From assembly GCF_029852145.1 (NCBI RefSeq), contig NC_079970.1, positions 13,139,662 through 13,203,661 of the forward strand: a DNA stretch of 64,000 nt, written 5' to 3'. This document shows, piece after piece, positions 32,257 to 44,714 of this stretch. Each line of letters opens with the position of its first letter. The stretch's first letter is position 1. The notes below the pieces were generated by a model. That model made no database searches. It saw only the letters and a list, made by a program, of their open reading frames with translations, and had not been told where the DNA came from. The position numbers and the translations under genes were made by a program. The DNA is from Microplitis mediator. Taxonomy: Eukaryota > Arthropoda > Insecta > Hymenoptera > Braconidae.

Positions 32257-33692
32257 TCATGCCGATGTATTGTTTGAATTATTAAATATCGACCCATTTA
32301 CTTGAGCAGGTAGCTGCCGACTGTCCCCGCTCACAGGATAAAGAAAGGTGTGGTGCTCACCACTGCATAATCTGCATGTACCACCTTTACAACCTTCAGG
32401 CCCATGTTTTTCCCACAGACAATTATGACAAAGCCTTGCATTATCGACCGCCTTTTTCCTCTCTAATATAGACATATCACGGAACGCATAACATTTATAA
32501 ATAGAGTGTTTCCCTTGACAAATAGGACACGGTGGGTATGAATTCGTCATGTTATTAACGTGATTGTTTCCGTTATTCTTAAAATTATAACCATTATTAT
32601 TAGAACTGATGCGATTATGATTATAATTATTATTCCTGTTATTATTATTGCCATTAGCTCTAGCTACTAACGCATGCGGGCGAGAATAAAATGGTTTCTT
32701 GACGGTCGCAGATTGTAATTATTTTTTACATTTTTATCAGCAGTAGTTCTATCCACAGAAGAATCAGTACAACTACCACGTTTTTCAATAAACTAAAGCA
32801 GTGATTCATATGCTGGCATCTTGTTGTCCTGCAAAGTCGTCTCCCATTGATAACGCTTATTTTCACTAATTTTACTGAGTATTAAATAAATGACGCAGGT
32901 GTTCCAGTGCTCGATTGGTTCCCCGAGGCTCTTCAACGCGCACAAATGTTGCCGAAACGTGTCCGTGAGGTCATCAAAAGATCTTGGTGAATCTTTAGAT
33001 ATTGACGGTACATCATGTAGGATGGACCAATGTCGTAAAATAGCTTTACGCGAGTTGTTATATTTTTTGTCCAAAATATCCCACACTTCATTGTAATTAT
33101 CCTCGGTGCTTTCTAACCACTCAATTGCATGCTTAGCCTTGCCCGCGAGCGAATTTTCCAGATATTGCAGCTTATCTACTGCTGATAAATTATTATTATT
33201 GTGAATTCTTGACATAAACTTGTCTCGAAAAGAATTCCAATTCTCTATGTTGCCATCGAATGTTGGCAATCCCAGTTCCGGTAATTTTACGATAGCCACG
33301 GCCGGTTGCTGAATTGTAATATGCGGTATCGCGGAGCTGCCAGACCCGTCAGAATTTTGATTTACTACAGGAACAGCTACTAAAGGACGATTTTTTTCGA
33401 TTATAGCATCAATAAGCGTTGCCGCGACTGCAGTGAAGTATTCCTCCTCGATACTTTCTAATTCTGCATTATTAGTAGTTTGCTCTTGTTCCTCGGCCTG
33501 GATCCCTTGGATCTCATCGTGAATCGCATAAATAGATTTAAAATGGCTTTCAAGTGTTGTTAATCGGATCTTAAGTACATTCAGATCCGGTGCAGCGCGT
33601 GATTTTTCGAGAAATGTGTTATGCCTTGTTATACGAGCTTTAATGTCACCGCGTTTACGTTTGAGAATTTAAAGATATTCTTTGGGCTCCAT
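32257..33692 (-). pseudogene. BEL Gag with zinc knuckles
   Basis: The start is taken at ATG 33692 (MEPKEYL), but the eighth codon is TAA. After it the frame stays open through RGDIKARITRHNTFLEKS and a Glu-rich helix, into the capsid region LPTFDGNIENWNSFRDKF (about 33270). A frameshift near 32700 follows in an Asn-rich linker. Then come zinc knuckles: CPICQGKHSIYKC, CHNCLWEKHGPEGC and CRLCSGEHH. Gag builds the particle and binds RNA. The early stop and the frameshift mean this copy cannot make a full-length Gag. Order and motifs are otherwise complete. Confidence 0.87.
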
Positions 33693-33961
33693 TACAGGTT
33701 TTGCGAAATACATTCAAGCGAACAGGAATTATATTAGGATATTGGCGAATAATTAACGAGCTTACCTTTGTTATGCTTCAGATGTCGATTCTGACGGAGG
33801 TACCACTGCTGTTGATGCTTTTCTCTGCTTCCGAAAGTTGAATGTTGAATAAGTATGGATCAGCGTCTCAGATGGTCGGAAAATTTCGTAACCTCGATGC
33901 ACTTTACTCTATCGACACTAACTTTAAATTTATTGTTTATTAAATTATTTTTAGACACTAA

Positions 33962-33978
33962 TCCGGCTCGAAGGACCA
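33962..33978 (-). promoter_or_regulatory. tRNA-Tyr-type primer-binding site
   Basis: The plus strand TCCGGCTCGAAGGACCA equals the 3' end of insect tRNA-Tyr plus CCA. It lies three bases inside the 5' LTR edge at 33982. Confidence 0.88.
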
Positions 33979-34333
33979 AAATGTAAATTGCGTTAAACAA
34001 TTTTTCCTATTTTTTATATTACTAAAAAATAGATAGTTGGCGTTTGAAATAATTATTGTAATAAGATTCAGATTAAATATATGGTTGGATATTTATTCAA
34101 AATTGACTCCGCACTATATAACTTTACACTGATTTTTACTAATTAATTGATCGGTATAATATGAATTTTGAATTGAACAACTATGATTACAAACAATATA
34201 GTTGATAGGTATAAGAATAAGATAGGTGTATGAACAAAGGTGTAGACTCAAATGTAGGTATACGAATAAATTAGGTGTATGAGCAAAAATACGTGACCAG
34301 CTCTCTCAAGTTGTAATTCTCTACTAACTATCT

Positions 34334-36718
34334 TGTCACGATCGGAGTGAGTGAAGGCGATGGGCGAAAGGGTTATTTTAATTTATTATTTAATATCGGA
34401 ATACCGAATTATCTCGTTCTATAACTCAACCAAGGAGTTCGATTGAACCGTCACGTGGCTAGTGTGAGAACATATGAGTGATTGGGCACCGATTATTAAA
34501 TGATAAGTTATAATATGGAATTATTTTTATTCTGTCATCCAACCAAGGAATTCGGCTCACGTGGCTGATATACGAATGTTATAATCTCGTATCGTTTATT
34601 ACTTATTTGTCTATTCGTACCGAGCAGATGTACTATAGACTGTCCCGTTCAATGACCTGCGTGGCGTTAGGGTAGGTCCGGGATTTCTGAGCGAGAGGGA
34701 TGTTGGGTCGGTGAATATGGGCCCTCGAGAAGACCGTGATCTTTCTCTGTCTTACTTAAATTTACTATGACTCAAATTACAAGCACTTGAATGCCGGAGA
34801 AAAAGGATAGTAAATGAAAAGACGAATGTATATAAAAAAACATGTGTAGTATATTGATAAGTTAAATTTTACATAAAAATATTATAATTTTAGACTTACC
34901 CAGAAGGGTTGATATACCTGCACACACACTCACTCCAAATTCACCAATTTGAATTTGTGCACACAGAAATTTACAATGTTTATGACAGTTTTATTGAGAT
35001 TCACAGGTTGAATCTATTCAAACGAACGCACTGCACGCTGAACCGAAAGGCCGGCTTTGCCTTCGAGTGAATTTGCTATGATTTTTAGGTTTTTTATTAG
35101 CGGAATTAATTATTCCTGAACAAGGACTCCGATTTGGACGTCACGTGAAAGGGTTTAATTAATTTTAATGCGAACTCAAATGATTTTATTTTAGGTATCC
35201 AACCTAGGAGTCCAGATGCTTAAGCGTAGGACCTCACGGAGAAAGGTTTTAAAAATAAAATTTAAGTCGCGTAATTTATAATTTTTAGTAAAAGAATCGA
35301 GTTGCGATTATCGATCTAGGAGTCCGGTTGTGGAGCGTCACGAGAGCGGATTATGAAGTCGACTCAGTGAGTCTTACTCGCGGATGGATCCGACAAAGGT
35401 TTTAACTAAAAAGTAAAGACCTTTTATGTTAAATTTTAATATTCAAGTCCGTTTATCGATCTAGGAGTCCGGTTGCCTAGGCTGTGGACCGTCACGAGAA
35501 CGATTTTTGGAGTCTTGCTCGCGGATAGATCCGACAAGGGTTTTAGTTGCGGCGGTAATGACTTTTAGATGTTGAATTTTAAAATAATAAAAGAATCGAA
35601 TTGCGATTATCGATCTAGGACCCCCGATTGCCTAGGCGTGGAGCGTCACGAGAACGAATTTTGAAGTCGACTCAGTGAGTCTTACTCTCGGATTTAGATA
35701 GATCCGACAAGGGTTTCGGTAGTAGAAGTAATGACTGAATTTGAGTATTTTTCCTGGGTTTATATATGAAAAGGTTTGAAAGAAAAGTAAGACCGAAGAC
35801 GAAATAAAGAATGGGTTAAAGAAAGAGGAAAAATTAAATATAAGGGTTTGATTTTTGAGCAGCTGAGAATGACATATTTATTGCGGGAATTCTTGGTATT
35901 TTGTAGTAAACAGGATATGAAATAGAAAAATAAGTCCGCGGTGGGCTGTTCGAAAATAACTTTTATAAAATATATGATGACATTTGCTGAGAAATATAAT
36001 TAAAAATTTGAGAGAAAAGTTTTTCTATGGTGGTAAAGGGAGAAGTGAGGATCCGAGGGGAATCGTGGGATTTTAAAAACGACATCTCTTTGACAAATAT
36101 ATGATGACTTTTATGGTCAACAGATTTTTGTACTCTAGAAAAATATAATTAAAAGAAAAATAAAATTGAGAGGAAAAATTTGGGTAATAGAAAAAGGGAA
36201 TAGAGAGGTTCTGCGGGGAACCATGTAATTTTTAAAGACAACGTCTCTCTGACGAATTTATGACGACACTTGCTACCAATATTTTAGACGGTTCTGAGGA
36301 ATGTAATTAAAATTAAAAGTAAAAAAATGAAATTCGAGAGAGATTTGTACATTAGAAAAGAAATAGTAAGGATCCGCTTAACAGCGGGACCTATTGGTAG
36401 CAGATGTTTTAACTGGAAAAGTCGTAAAAATTTGAGTCGAGCTAAAACAAGAAAATGCTTTGACATATTTATTAAGACTTTTACGATGACGAGGGACTCG
36501 CGGTCGCGGAAGACCCAGAGAAATCCTTGCGTGGGACATCTGGAAAACATTGAATCAGCAGGTTCTTCGTAAGGGACCGGCCATAGCGGTGCAGCTGTGC
36601 GTACTATTTTCTATTTGCTTGTTTCTTTTAATCTTGTAACTTGACCGTTCATACTTGTACACTAGTCTGTGGGAATTCAGAGCAAACCCAAAATATGTCA
36701 GTACCCATATACGGGCAG

Positions 36719-36796
<78 letters not shown>

Positions 36797-36956
36797 ATAT
36801 AAACACATGTACATTACGCATGTACGTATCATCATGCATTATTGTATTCTGGTGAGTGAGCTCCGAATTCTCCAAATTAATTTTATATAAAATAAAATGA
36901 AAAATTTTGAACTTAAGGTTCGATTGAGTGGTGACTCAGGTGTACCGATTGTTACA
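34334..36956. mobile_element. Solo LTR of 2.6 kb with two internal tandem arrays
   Basis: The ends TGTCACGATCGG and GATTGTTACA are flanked by the 4-bp duplication ATCT (34330-34333 and 36957-36960), a Gypsy-like pattern. No coding frame is seen. At 35195-35720 there are about 3.5 units of 140-155 bp sharing CGATCTAGGAGTCCGGTTG, CGTCACGAG and GATCCGACAAGG. At 35940-36500 there are about three units of 165 bp sharing GATCCG and CATCTCTTTGACAAAT-like words. A (TA)n tract occupies 36721-36790. Very long LTRs with internal repeats are unusual. Confidence 0.8.
36721..36790. repeat. (TA)n microsatellite within the solo LTR
   Basis: About 35 TA units. Open frames across it encode only alternating Tyr-Ile. 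Confidence 0.95.
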
Positions 36957-37465
36957 ATCTCAAGCAATTTTGTTAAGTTACTTCAAATGCGAAAAAAGGG
37001 CTTTTTTCGTTGGGAGAAAAAATCGGCTTATGATTAGTGAAAAAACTCATGACGTGGAGTAGTAGGTAGGCACTAGTAGAGGTATAAGGTGATTGCAAAG
37101 TTTAGGAAAAATGGTACGGCCAAAGGTGAAACGGAAGGGTGCTAAGAGGTAAGAGGCGAAGAAAGTATGAATATTTGTAAGTTACAGTAATTCTTTTATA
37201 AGATGTCCGAGGACCTTCTATCTTTAAGTGCATTTATAGAGGGCCATAAAGCACTTAAAGAAATTTGTTATTTCAAAAATATAGGGATTCAAGTAATAAA
37301 ATATGCATATAAAAACGTTTCGGAAGGATGAAGCAAGAACGAAGCAAGGATAAAAAAAAAAGGTCGAGACCTGGAAGTAACAATAACGTGCAAGAGTTTG
37401 AAAATACATATTGAACGAAAATTTAAAATACATTAAAATCTAAAATAAAATTGTAGTCTCAAACA

Positions 37466-40260
37466 CTGACTTAAAGGGCATTTCTATCCGACTATTAATT
37501 TCGATATATATCCGACTTTGGGGACACATTTTCATTCCATACTCTGACTTTGAGGACATTTCTATCTACTTATTACTTGCGATATATATCTGACTTTGGG
37601 GACATATTTTCATATTATACTCTGACTTTGAGAACATTTGTCATCTTACTATTAGTTGCGATGTATATCGGACTTTGGGGACATATTTTCATAATATGAT
37701 CTGACTTAGAGGACATTTCTATCCGACTATTAATTTCGATATATATCCGATTTTGGGGACACATTTTCATTCCATACTCTGACTTTGAGCATTTCTATCC
37801 GACTATTACTCGCGATATGTATCCGACTTTGGGGACATATTTTAACATTATACTCTGACTTTGAGGACATTTTTTATCTTACTATTACTTGCGATATATA
37901 TCTGACTTTGGGGACATATTTTCATATAATACTCTGACTTAGAGGACATTTCTATCCGACTATTAATTTCGATATATATCCGACTTTGGTGACACATTTT
38001 CATTCCATACTCTGACTTTAAGGACATTTCTATCTTACTATTACTAGCGATAGATATTTGAATTTGGAGACATATTTTCATATTATCCTTTGACTTTAAG
38101 GACATTTCCATCTTACTATTACTCGCGGTATATATCCTACTTTGGGGACATATTTTCACATTATACTCTGACTTTGAGAACATTTGTCATCTTACTATTA
38201 GTTGCGATGTATATCGGACTTTGGGGACATATTTTCATAATATGATCTGACTTAGAGGACATTTCTATCCGACTATTAATTTCGATATATATCCGACTTT
38301 GGGGACACATTTTCATTCCATACTCTGACTTTGAGCATTTCTATCCGACTATTAATTTCGATATATATCCGACTTTGGGGACACATTTTCATTCCATACT
38401 CTGACTTTGAGCATTTCTATCCGACTATTACTCGCGATATGTATCCGACTTTGGGGACATATTTTAACATTATACTCTGACTTTGAGGACATTTTTTATC
38501 TTACTATTACTTGCGATATATATCTGACTTTGGGGACATATTTTCATATAATACTCTGACTTAGAGGACATTTCTATCCGACTATTAATTTCGATATATA
38601 TCCGACTTTGGTGACACATTTTCATTCCATACTCTGACTTTAAGGACATTTCTATCTTACTATTACTAGCGATAGATATTTGAATTTGGAGACATATTTT
38701 CATATTATCCTTTGACTTTAAGGACATTTCCATCTTACTATTACTCGCGGTATATATCCTACTTTGGGGACATATTTTCACATTATACTCTGACTTTGAG
38801 AACATTTGTCATCTTACTATTAGTTGCGATGTATATCGGACTTTGGGGACATATTTTCATAATATGATCTGACTTAGAGGACATTTCTATCCGACTATTA
38901 ATTTCGATATATATCCGACTTTGGGGACACATTTTCATTCCATACTCTGACTTTGAGCATTTCTATCCGACTATTACTCGCGATATGTATCCGACTTTGG
39001 GGACATATTTTAACATTATACTCTGACTTTGAGGACATTTTTTATCTTACTATTACTTGCGATATATATCTGACTTTGGGGACATATTTTCATATAATAC
39101 TCTGACTTAGAGGACATTTCTATCCGACTATTAATTTCGATATATATCCGACTTTGGTGACACATTTTCATTCCATTCTCTGACTTTAAGGACATTTCTA
39201 TCTTACTATTACTAGCGATAGATATTTGAATTTGAAGACATATTTTCATATTATCCTTTGACTTTAAGGACATTTCCATCTTACTATTACTCGCGGTATA
39301 TATCCTACTTTGGGGACATATTTTCACATTATACTCTGACTTTGAGGTCATTTTTTATCTTACTATTAGTTGCGATATATATCGGACTTTGGGGTCATAT
39401 TCTCATATAATAGTCTGACTTAGAAGACATTTCTATCCGACTATCAATTTGATATATATCCGACTTTAGGGACACATTTTCATTTCATACTCTGACTTTG
39501 AGGACATTTCTATCCGATTATAACTCGTTATTTTTATCCGACTTTGGGGACATATTGTCATATTATACTCTGACTTTGAGGACACTCCTTTCCGACTATT
39601 TCATGCGATATTTATCAGACGTTGAGGACATAATTTCATATTATACTCTGACTTAGAGGACATTTCTATCCATTATTAATTTCGATATATATCCGACTTT
39701 GGGCACATAGCTTCATTTCATACTCTGACTTTGAGGACATTTCTATCCGACTATTACTCGCGATATATATGCAACTTTGGGGACATCTTTTTATATTATG
39801 CTCTGACTTTGAGGACATATTTTATCTTACTTTTACTCCTCATATAGATTCGACTTTGAACTCATATTTTCATATTATACTCTGACTTTAAGGACATTTT
39901 CATCTTACTATTACCTGCGATATATATCTGACTTTGGGGTCATTTTTTCATACTATACTCTGACTTCGAGGACATTTTTCATCTTACTATTACTTGCGAT
40001 ATATCTGACTTTGGGGACATATTATCATATTATACTCTGACTTTGAGGACATTTTTTATCTTACTATTACTTGCGATATATCTGACTTTGGGGACATATT
40101 TTCATATCATACTCTTACTCTGAGGACATTTCTACCTTACAATTACTTGCGATATATGTCTAACTTTAGAGACATGTATTTCTATCATACTTTGACTCTG
40201 GAAACTTCAAATTCCACTACCACATGTAGTATATATTGGTGATTCTTGGATAACTCGGAT
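37466..40260 (+). repeat. Satellite array, right of the BEL insertion, with higher-order repeats
   Basis: The same 76-78 bp monomers as 26040-27395. A block of about seven monomers occurs three times (starting near 37848, 38470 and 39016), almost identical, so that the same 111-codon reverse frame appears three times. The spacing is 622 then 546 bp; the 76-bp difference is one extra monomer near 38340. Beyond 39400 monomers are more diverged. Confidence 0.92.
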
Positions 40261-40261
40261 A

Positions 40262-40940
40262 TCTACTCGGATCACTGTCAAAATTTCCAGGGTTTTTCAG
40301 GGATACATTAAGCTGTAAAATTATCTGGTAACATAGTTTCTGCAATCGATATTTTCAGAGTTGCGATGATATGACTAAAAAACTAGAAAATGGCCATTTT
40401 TTAAGAGTTTTTCAAATGGATATGAAGGATGAAAAAATATTTTTTTTTCCTGAAAAAATCGAAAATAAAGCTCATAAAGTATTTATTACTTTTCTCAAAC
40501 TGCCCTTTAAATTACTGTTCGACCATTATTTGCTGATCCATCAATAATCAACGACAAAAGGATCTTTTTTCATTTGAAGGCTGATATCTCAGCATTAAAT
40601 TGTTGTACAGTGAACAAAAAACAAGTAAATTGTAGCTAAATGAATTTTCGAAACGAGTCATGAATTCTTTATTTTGAGAAAATTTTTTCTGGCCCCATAG
40701 ACCTAAAAAGCAAAACCAAAATATTTAGAAAAATTTTGTCTCGACCTTTCTTATGATTTCGCAAAAACCGTGGTTCAAAAAATTATTTTGCTGAAAAATC
40801 ATTAAACTAGAGATTTTAAGCTTCAATTTGATTTTTTTTATTTTTGCGATACGATCATTTTTTACGAAAATACAGCCTTCCAAAAATCACTAAAAAATTT
40901 AAAAAATTTCTTTGTTTCTTTAATTTTATGGTTAAGTGTA
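40262..40940 (-). repeat. R1-family repeat in the loop between satellite arms
   Basis: The reverse complement of the R1 copies at 17136 and 48705, ending in ATGGTTAAGTG followed by TA (40939-40940). It keeps 'aaaatggccattttttaa' and the matching flank phrases. Its other end is truncated. Confidence 0.7.
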
Positions 40941-41385
40941 TATCACGAGTCCCCGATTATTAACGCCAATAGAAAATTATCGATTGCGCTATAAATCTTA
41001 TTAGACTTCTATCGGACTTCACAGGATTCCTAAGGTCGATACGAATGGTCAAGGAAGCGTTCCAATAGACCAATAGGATTATGCAAAAGTTTGTCTATAG
41101 TACTAAAAGATAGCTTCACAAACGAATATATCTTTTTTATAGTGAATTTATACACATAATTATCATCTGATATAATTAACAGTACTATTCTTTATACATT
41201 TTTCAATACTGTAGAAAGGGTATCACTGTAGCCGCATAATTTTACGATTTTGATGTAGCTCTTGTTCTGTAACAGTTGCGGCAGAATGACCTTAATTCTG
41301 CGTGCATAATTGGAATAAAAAAATTCTGAAGTTACGTGTCAAAAATTTTTCAAATTCTGAAAAATCTCGGACGTGGTTATCCGAG
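40941..41385. other. Loop sequence between the inverted satellite arms
   Basis: Single-copy-looking DNA. Near 41375-41400 it enters the mirror image of 40215-40262 (GGATAACTCGGAT on the left), where the palindrome begins. No gene seen. Confidence 0.6.
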
Positions 41386-43740
41386 TTATCCAAGAATCAC
41401 CAGTATATACTACATGGGGTTCTGGAATTTGGAGTTTCCAAAGTCAAAGTATGATATGAAAATAGGTCCCCAAAGTCCGATATGTATCGCAAGTACTAGT
41501 AAGATAGAAATGTTCTCAAAGTCAGAGTATAATATGCAAATATGTCCCCGAAGTCAGATATATATCGCAAGTAAAAGTAAGATAAAAAATGTCCTCAAAG
41601 TGAGAGTATAATATGAACATATGATTCCCGAGTCCGATATATATCGCAAGTACTGGTAAGATTAAAATGTCATCGAAGTCAGAGTATAATATGAAAATAT
41701 GTCTCCAAAGTCAGATATATATTGCAAGTAATAGTAAGATAAAAATGTCCTCGAAGTCAGAGTATAATATGAAAATATGTTCCCAAAGTAGGATATATAT
41801 CGCAAGTAATAGTCGGATAGAAATGTCCTCAAAGTGAGAGTATAATATGAACATATGATTCCCAAGTCCGATATATATCGCAAGTACCAGTAAGATAAAA
41901 ATGTTCTCAAAGTCAGAGTATAATATGAAAATACGTCTCCAAAGTCAGATATATATCGCAAGTATTAGTAAGATAGAAATGTCCTAAAAGTCAGAGTATA
42001 ATATGAAAATATGTCCCCAAAGTCGGATATACATCGCAAGTAATAGTTGGATAGAAATGTCCTCGAAGTCAGAGTATAATATGAAAAAATGATTCCAAAG
42101 TCAGATATATTGCAAGTAATAGTAAAATAGAAATGTCCTCAAAGTCAGAGTATGATATGCAAATATGTCCCCCAAGTCAGATATATATCGCAAGTAATAG
42201 TAAGATAAAAAATGTCCTCAAAGTCAGAGTATCATATGAAAAAATGACTCCAAAGTCAGATATATTTCAAGTAATAGTAAGATAGAAATGACCTCAAAGT
42301 CAGAGTATGATATGCAAATATGTCCCCCAAGTCAGATATATTGCAAGTAATAGTAAGATAGAAATGACCTCAAAGTCAGAGTATGATATGCAAATATTTC
42401 CCCCAAGTCAGATATATATCGCAAGTAATGCGAAGATTGAAATGTTGCCAAAGTCAGAGTATTATATGAAAATGTTTCGAAAGTCAGATTTATATCTCTA
42501 GTAATACTGAGATAAGAAATTGCAAAATTTAGAGTATGATTTACGAATATGTCCCTAAAGTCAGATATATATCGCAAGTAATAGTAAGATAGAAATGTCC
42601 TCAAAGTCAGAGTATAATATGCAAATATGTCCCCAAAGTCCGATATATATCGCAAGTACTAGTAAGATAGAAATGTCCTCGAAGTCAGAGTATAATATGC
42701 AAATATGTCTCCAAAGTCAGATATATATTGCAAGTAATAGTAAGATAGAAATGTCCTCAAAGTCAGAGTATAATATGAAAATGTTTCGAAAGTCAGATTT
42801 ATATCTCTAGTAATACTGAGATAAGAAATTGCAAAATTTAGAGTATGATTTACGAATATGTCCCTAAAGTCAGATATATATCGCAAGTAAAAGTCAGATA
42901 AAAAATGTCCTCAAAGTGAGAGTATAATATGAACATATGTCCCCGAAGTCCGATATGTATCGCAAGTACTAGTAAGATAGAATTGTTCTCAAAGTCAGAG
43001 TATAATATGCAAATATGTCCCCAAAGTCAGATATATATTGCAAGTAATAGTAAGATAGAAATGTCCTCAAAGTCAGAGTATAATATGCAAATATGTCCCC
43101 AACGTCAGATATATATCGCAAGTAATACTGAGATTGAAATGTTTTAAAAGTCAGATATATATCTCAAGTAATACTGAGATAAGAAATCGCAAAATTTAGA
43201 GTATGATTTACAATTATGTCTTCGACGTCAGATATATATCGTTAATAATATTGAGATCTAGTGTCATGAAGTCAGATTACGAAACTCAAAAATGTCACTA
43301 AAATCAGAGTCGGATATAAAATATGTCCTTGAACTCTGATGTATATCACGAGTAATATTTAGATACAAATTTGCCAAATTAAAAGTATAATATCAAGATA
43401 CGTATTGATGACTCCGCTCTTATGCGTCGTATCTTACATTCAGAATTTTTTTCAGCAAGTGATAAAAACTGGTTATTGCTATAATTACTTAGATAAGATC
43501 TAATAAATTATTAAATTTTTGTAAGTTTTGTAATTAAACGATTTCATTTTTATGAACATTTACATAAGCTATTAATCCAAGTGCTCATGAACGAAAAGTC
43601 ATGTAAATAATCCATACATACTCAATGTCCCCGAAGTCCGAGATAAACATATACTACGGTTTTCGACGACTGTTCCCAAAGACGGAAAATGTCCTCGAAC
43701 ACCGTATTATTCATGACAAAATGTCCTTAAAGTCCGAGTT
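41386..43740 (-). repeat. Satellite array in inverted orientation
   Basis: The reverse complement of the monomers in 37466-40260 (AAAGTCAGAGTATAATATG, CAAAGTCAGATATATATCGC). It continues for about 30 units with growing divergence towards 43740. With the left arm it forms a very large inverted repeat. Confidence 0.92.
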
Positions 43741-43742
43741 AC

Positions 43743-43744
<2 letters not shown>

Positions 43745-43785
<41 letters not shown>
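43745..43785. repeat. (TA)n microsatellite at the right outer edge
   Basis: About 20 TA units, mirror of the tract at 25826-25895. Confidence 0.9.
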
Positions 43786-43789
<4 letters not shown>

Positions 43790-44674
43790 TAAATTTTTTA
43801 ACGAATGGTATTTTTGAACTCTACTGAACTAATTATGATAGTTTATGACGAAATTTCTTGAAAAATCGACCATGAGGACAAATACAATAGTTAGATTTTT
43901 AAAAAAATATACCTAAAAATGAACAAAAACCGAAAAACTACCAAGTATGGTGATTTTTGACAAAATCGATAAATTTAAAGCTTCGGGGCACTAAGAAAGA
44001 AAAATCGCAGTGATTTGAAATTTTCAGGGTTTTTCCAGGACACTTTGAGGTTGAAGAAAAAAAAACGAAGATATCCTTCGTTCATCCGTTATATCCAAAG
44101 TTATAGCAAGATTTCCGAAAATCCTTAAATTTGTGAATTTTGACCTGTTTTTTACTAACCAATATCGCCTTAAAAAAGATCATTCTATCAAAAGCCACTA
44201 ATTTTGCCTCATAGAGAATGTTTTCCAGTTTTCAAAACCCTGCTTCCATTCTCTGTACGACCAATACATTTGGAGTTATTGATTATCAAAGCCAAAATGG
44301 ACTTTTTTGCTTCGATCAATGTTAATTCGGCGCCAAATCGTTGTAGAGACTTTTCCAGGCCGCTAAATTAAAGGGCATAAAATTTTCTCAAAGAATCGTA
44401 AGATCGGATTATTCAAAAAAATTTATTGACGCCCATAGAGTTATTGAAAGACCAGCAAAAATTTTGAAAATTATTTTTTCGTCGGTTTTCTTATGATTAC
44501 TCCGGAACCGTACATGATAAAAAATTTTAAGGTGTGAGATCTGAAAACGAAAAACTTAAGGCTACAATTTTCTTCTTTTAATTTTCTTCTACGACCATTT
44601 TTCAATGAGTTACAGCATGTTGAAAATCACCTAAAAATTTCGGATTTTTTTTCTATCCCTTATTTTTTGTGACC
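43790..44674. repeat. R2-family interspersed repeat
   Basis: It ends in TTTTTTGTGACCAGTG followed by TA, an end related to R1. Phrases such as 'aattatgatagtttatgac' and 'gaccatgagg' recur near 50545-50650 and 63610-63700. No coding frame. Confidence 0.55.
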
Positions 44675-44714
44675 AGTGTATATAACGCATGACTCTCAGA
44701 AGTTCTTTTTCAGA

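Larger units (their letters stand above)
27396..37465 (-). mobile_element. BEL/Pao retrotransposon, near complete, inserted in the satellite
   Basis: The ends TGTAAATTGCG and GTCTCAAACA are flanked by the 5-bp duplication CTGAC (27391-27395 and 37466-37470), taken from the satellite unit. Both LTRs are present at about 856 bp. The right one (5' for this minus-strand element) is split by a 2.6-kb insertion. The order on the minus strand is LTR, tRNA-Tyr primer site, gag, protease, RT, RNase H, integrase, purine tract, LTR. LTR copies differ at only a few positions in the first 190 bp, so the insertion is fairly recent. Several stops and frameshifts disable it. Confidence 0.93.
33982..37465 (-). 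repeat. 5' LTR of the BEL element, split by a solo LTR
   Basis: Segments 33982-34333 and 36961-37465 together match the 27396-28251 LTR. The interruption falls between ACTATCT and CAAGCAA. Confidence 0.9.

Noticed and set aside
36555..36875. Overlapping frames on both strands with Tyr-Ile runs
   Set aside because: Product of the (TA)n microsatellite inside the solo LTR.
41336..43147. Several 60-110-codon frames
   Set aside because: They translate the inverted satellite; the period equals the monomer.
25826..43785. CRISPR-like array
   Set aside because: Regular repeats, but the whole monomer is repeated with no unique spacers and the DNA is eukaryotic.
44160..44680. Complete Tc1/mariner element
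   Set aside because: Only one TA-flanked end is visible and no transposase motif was found.
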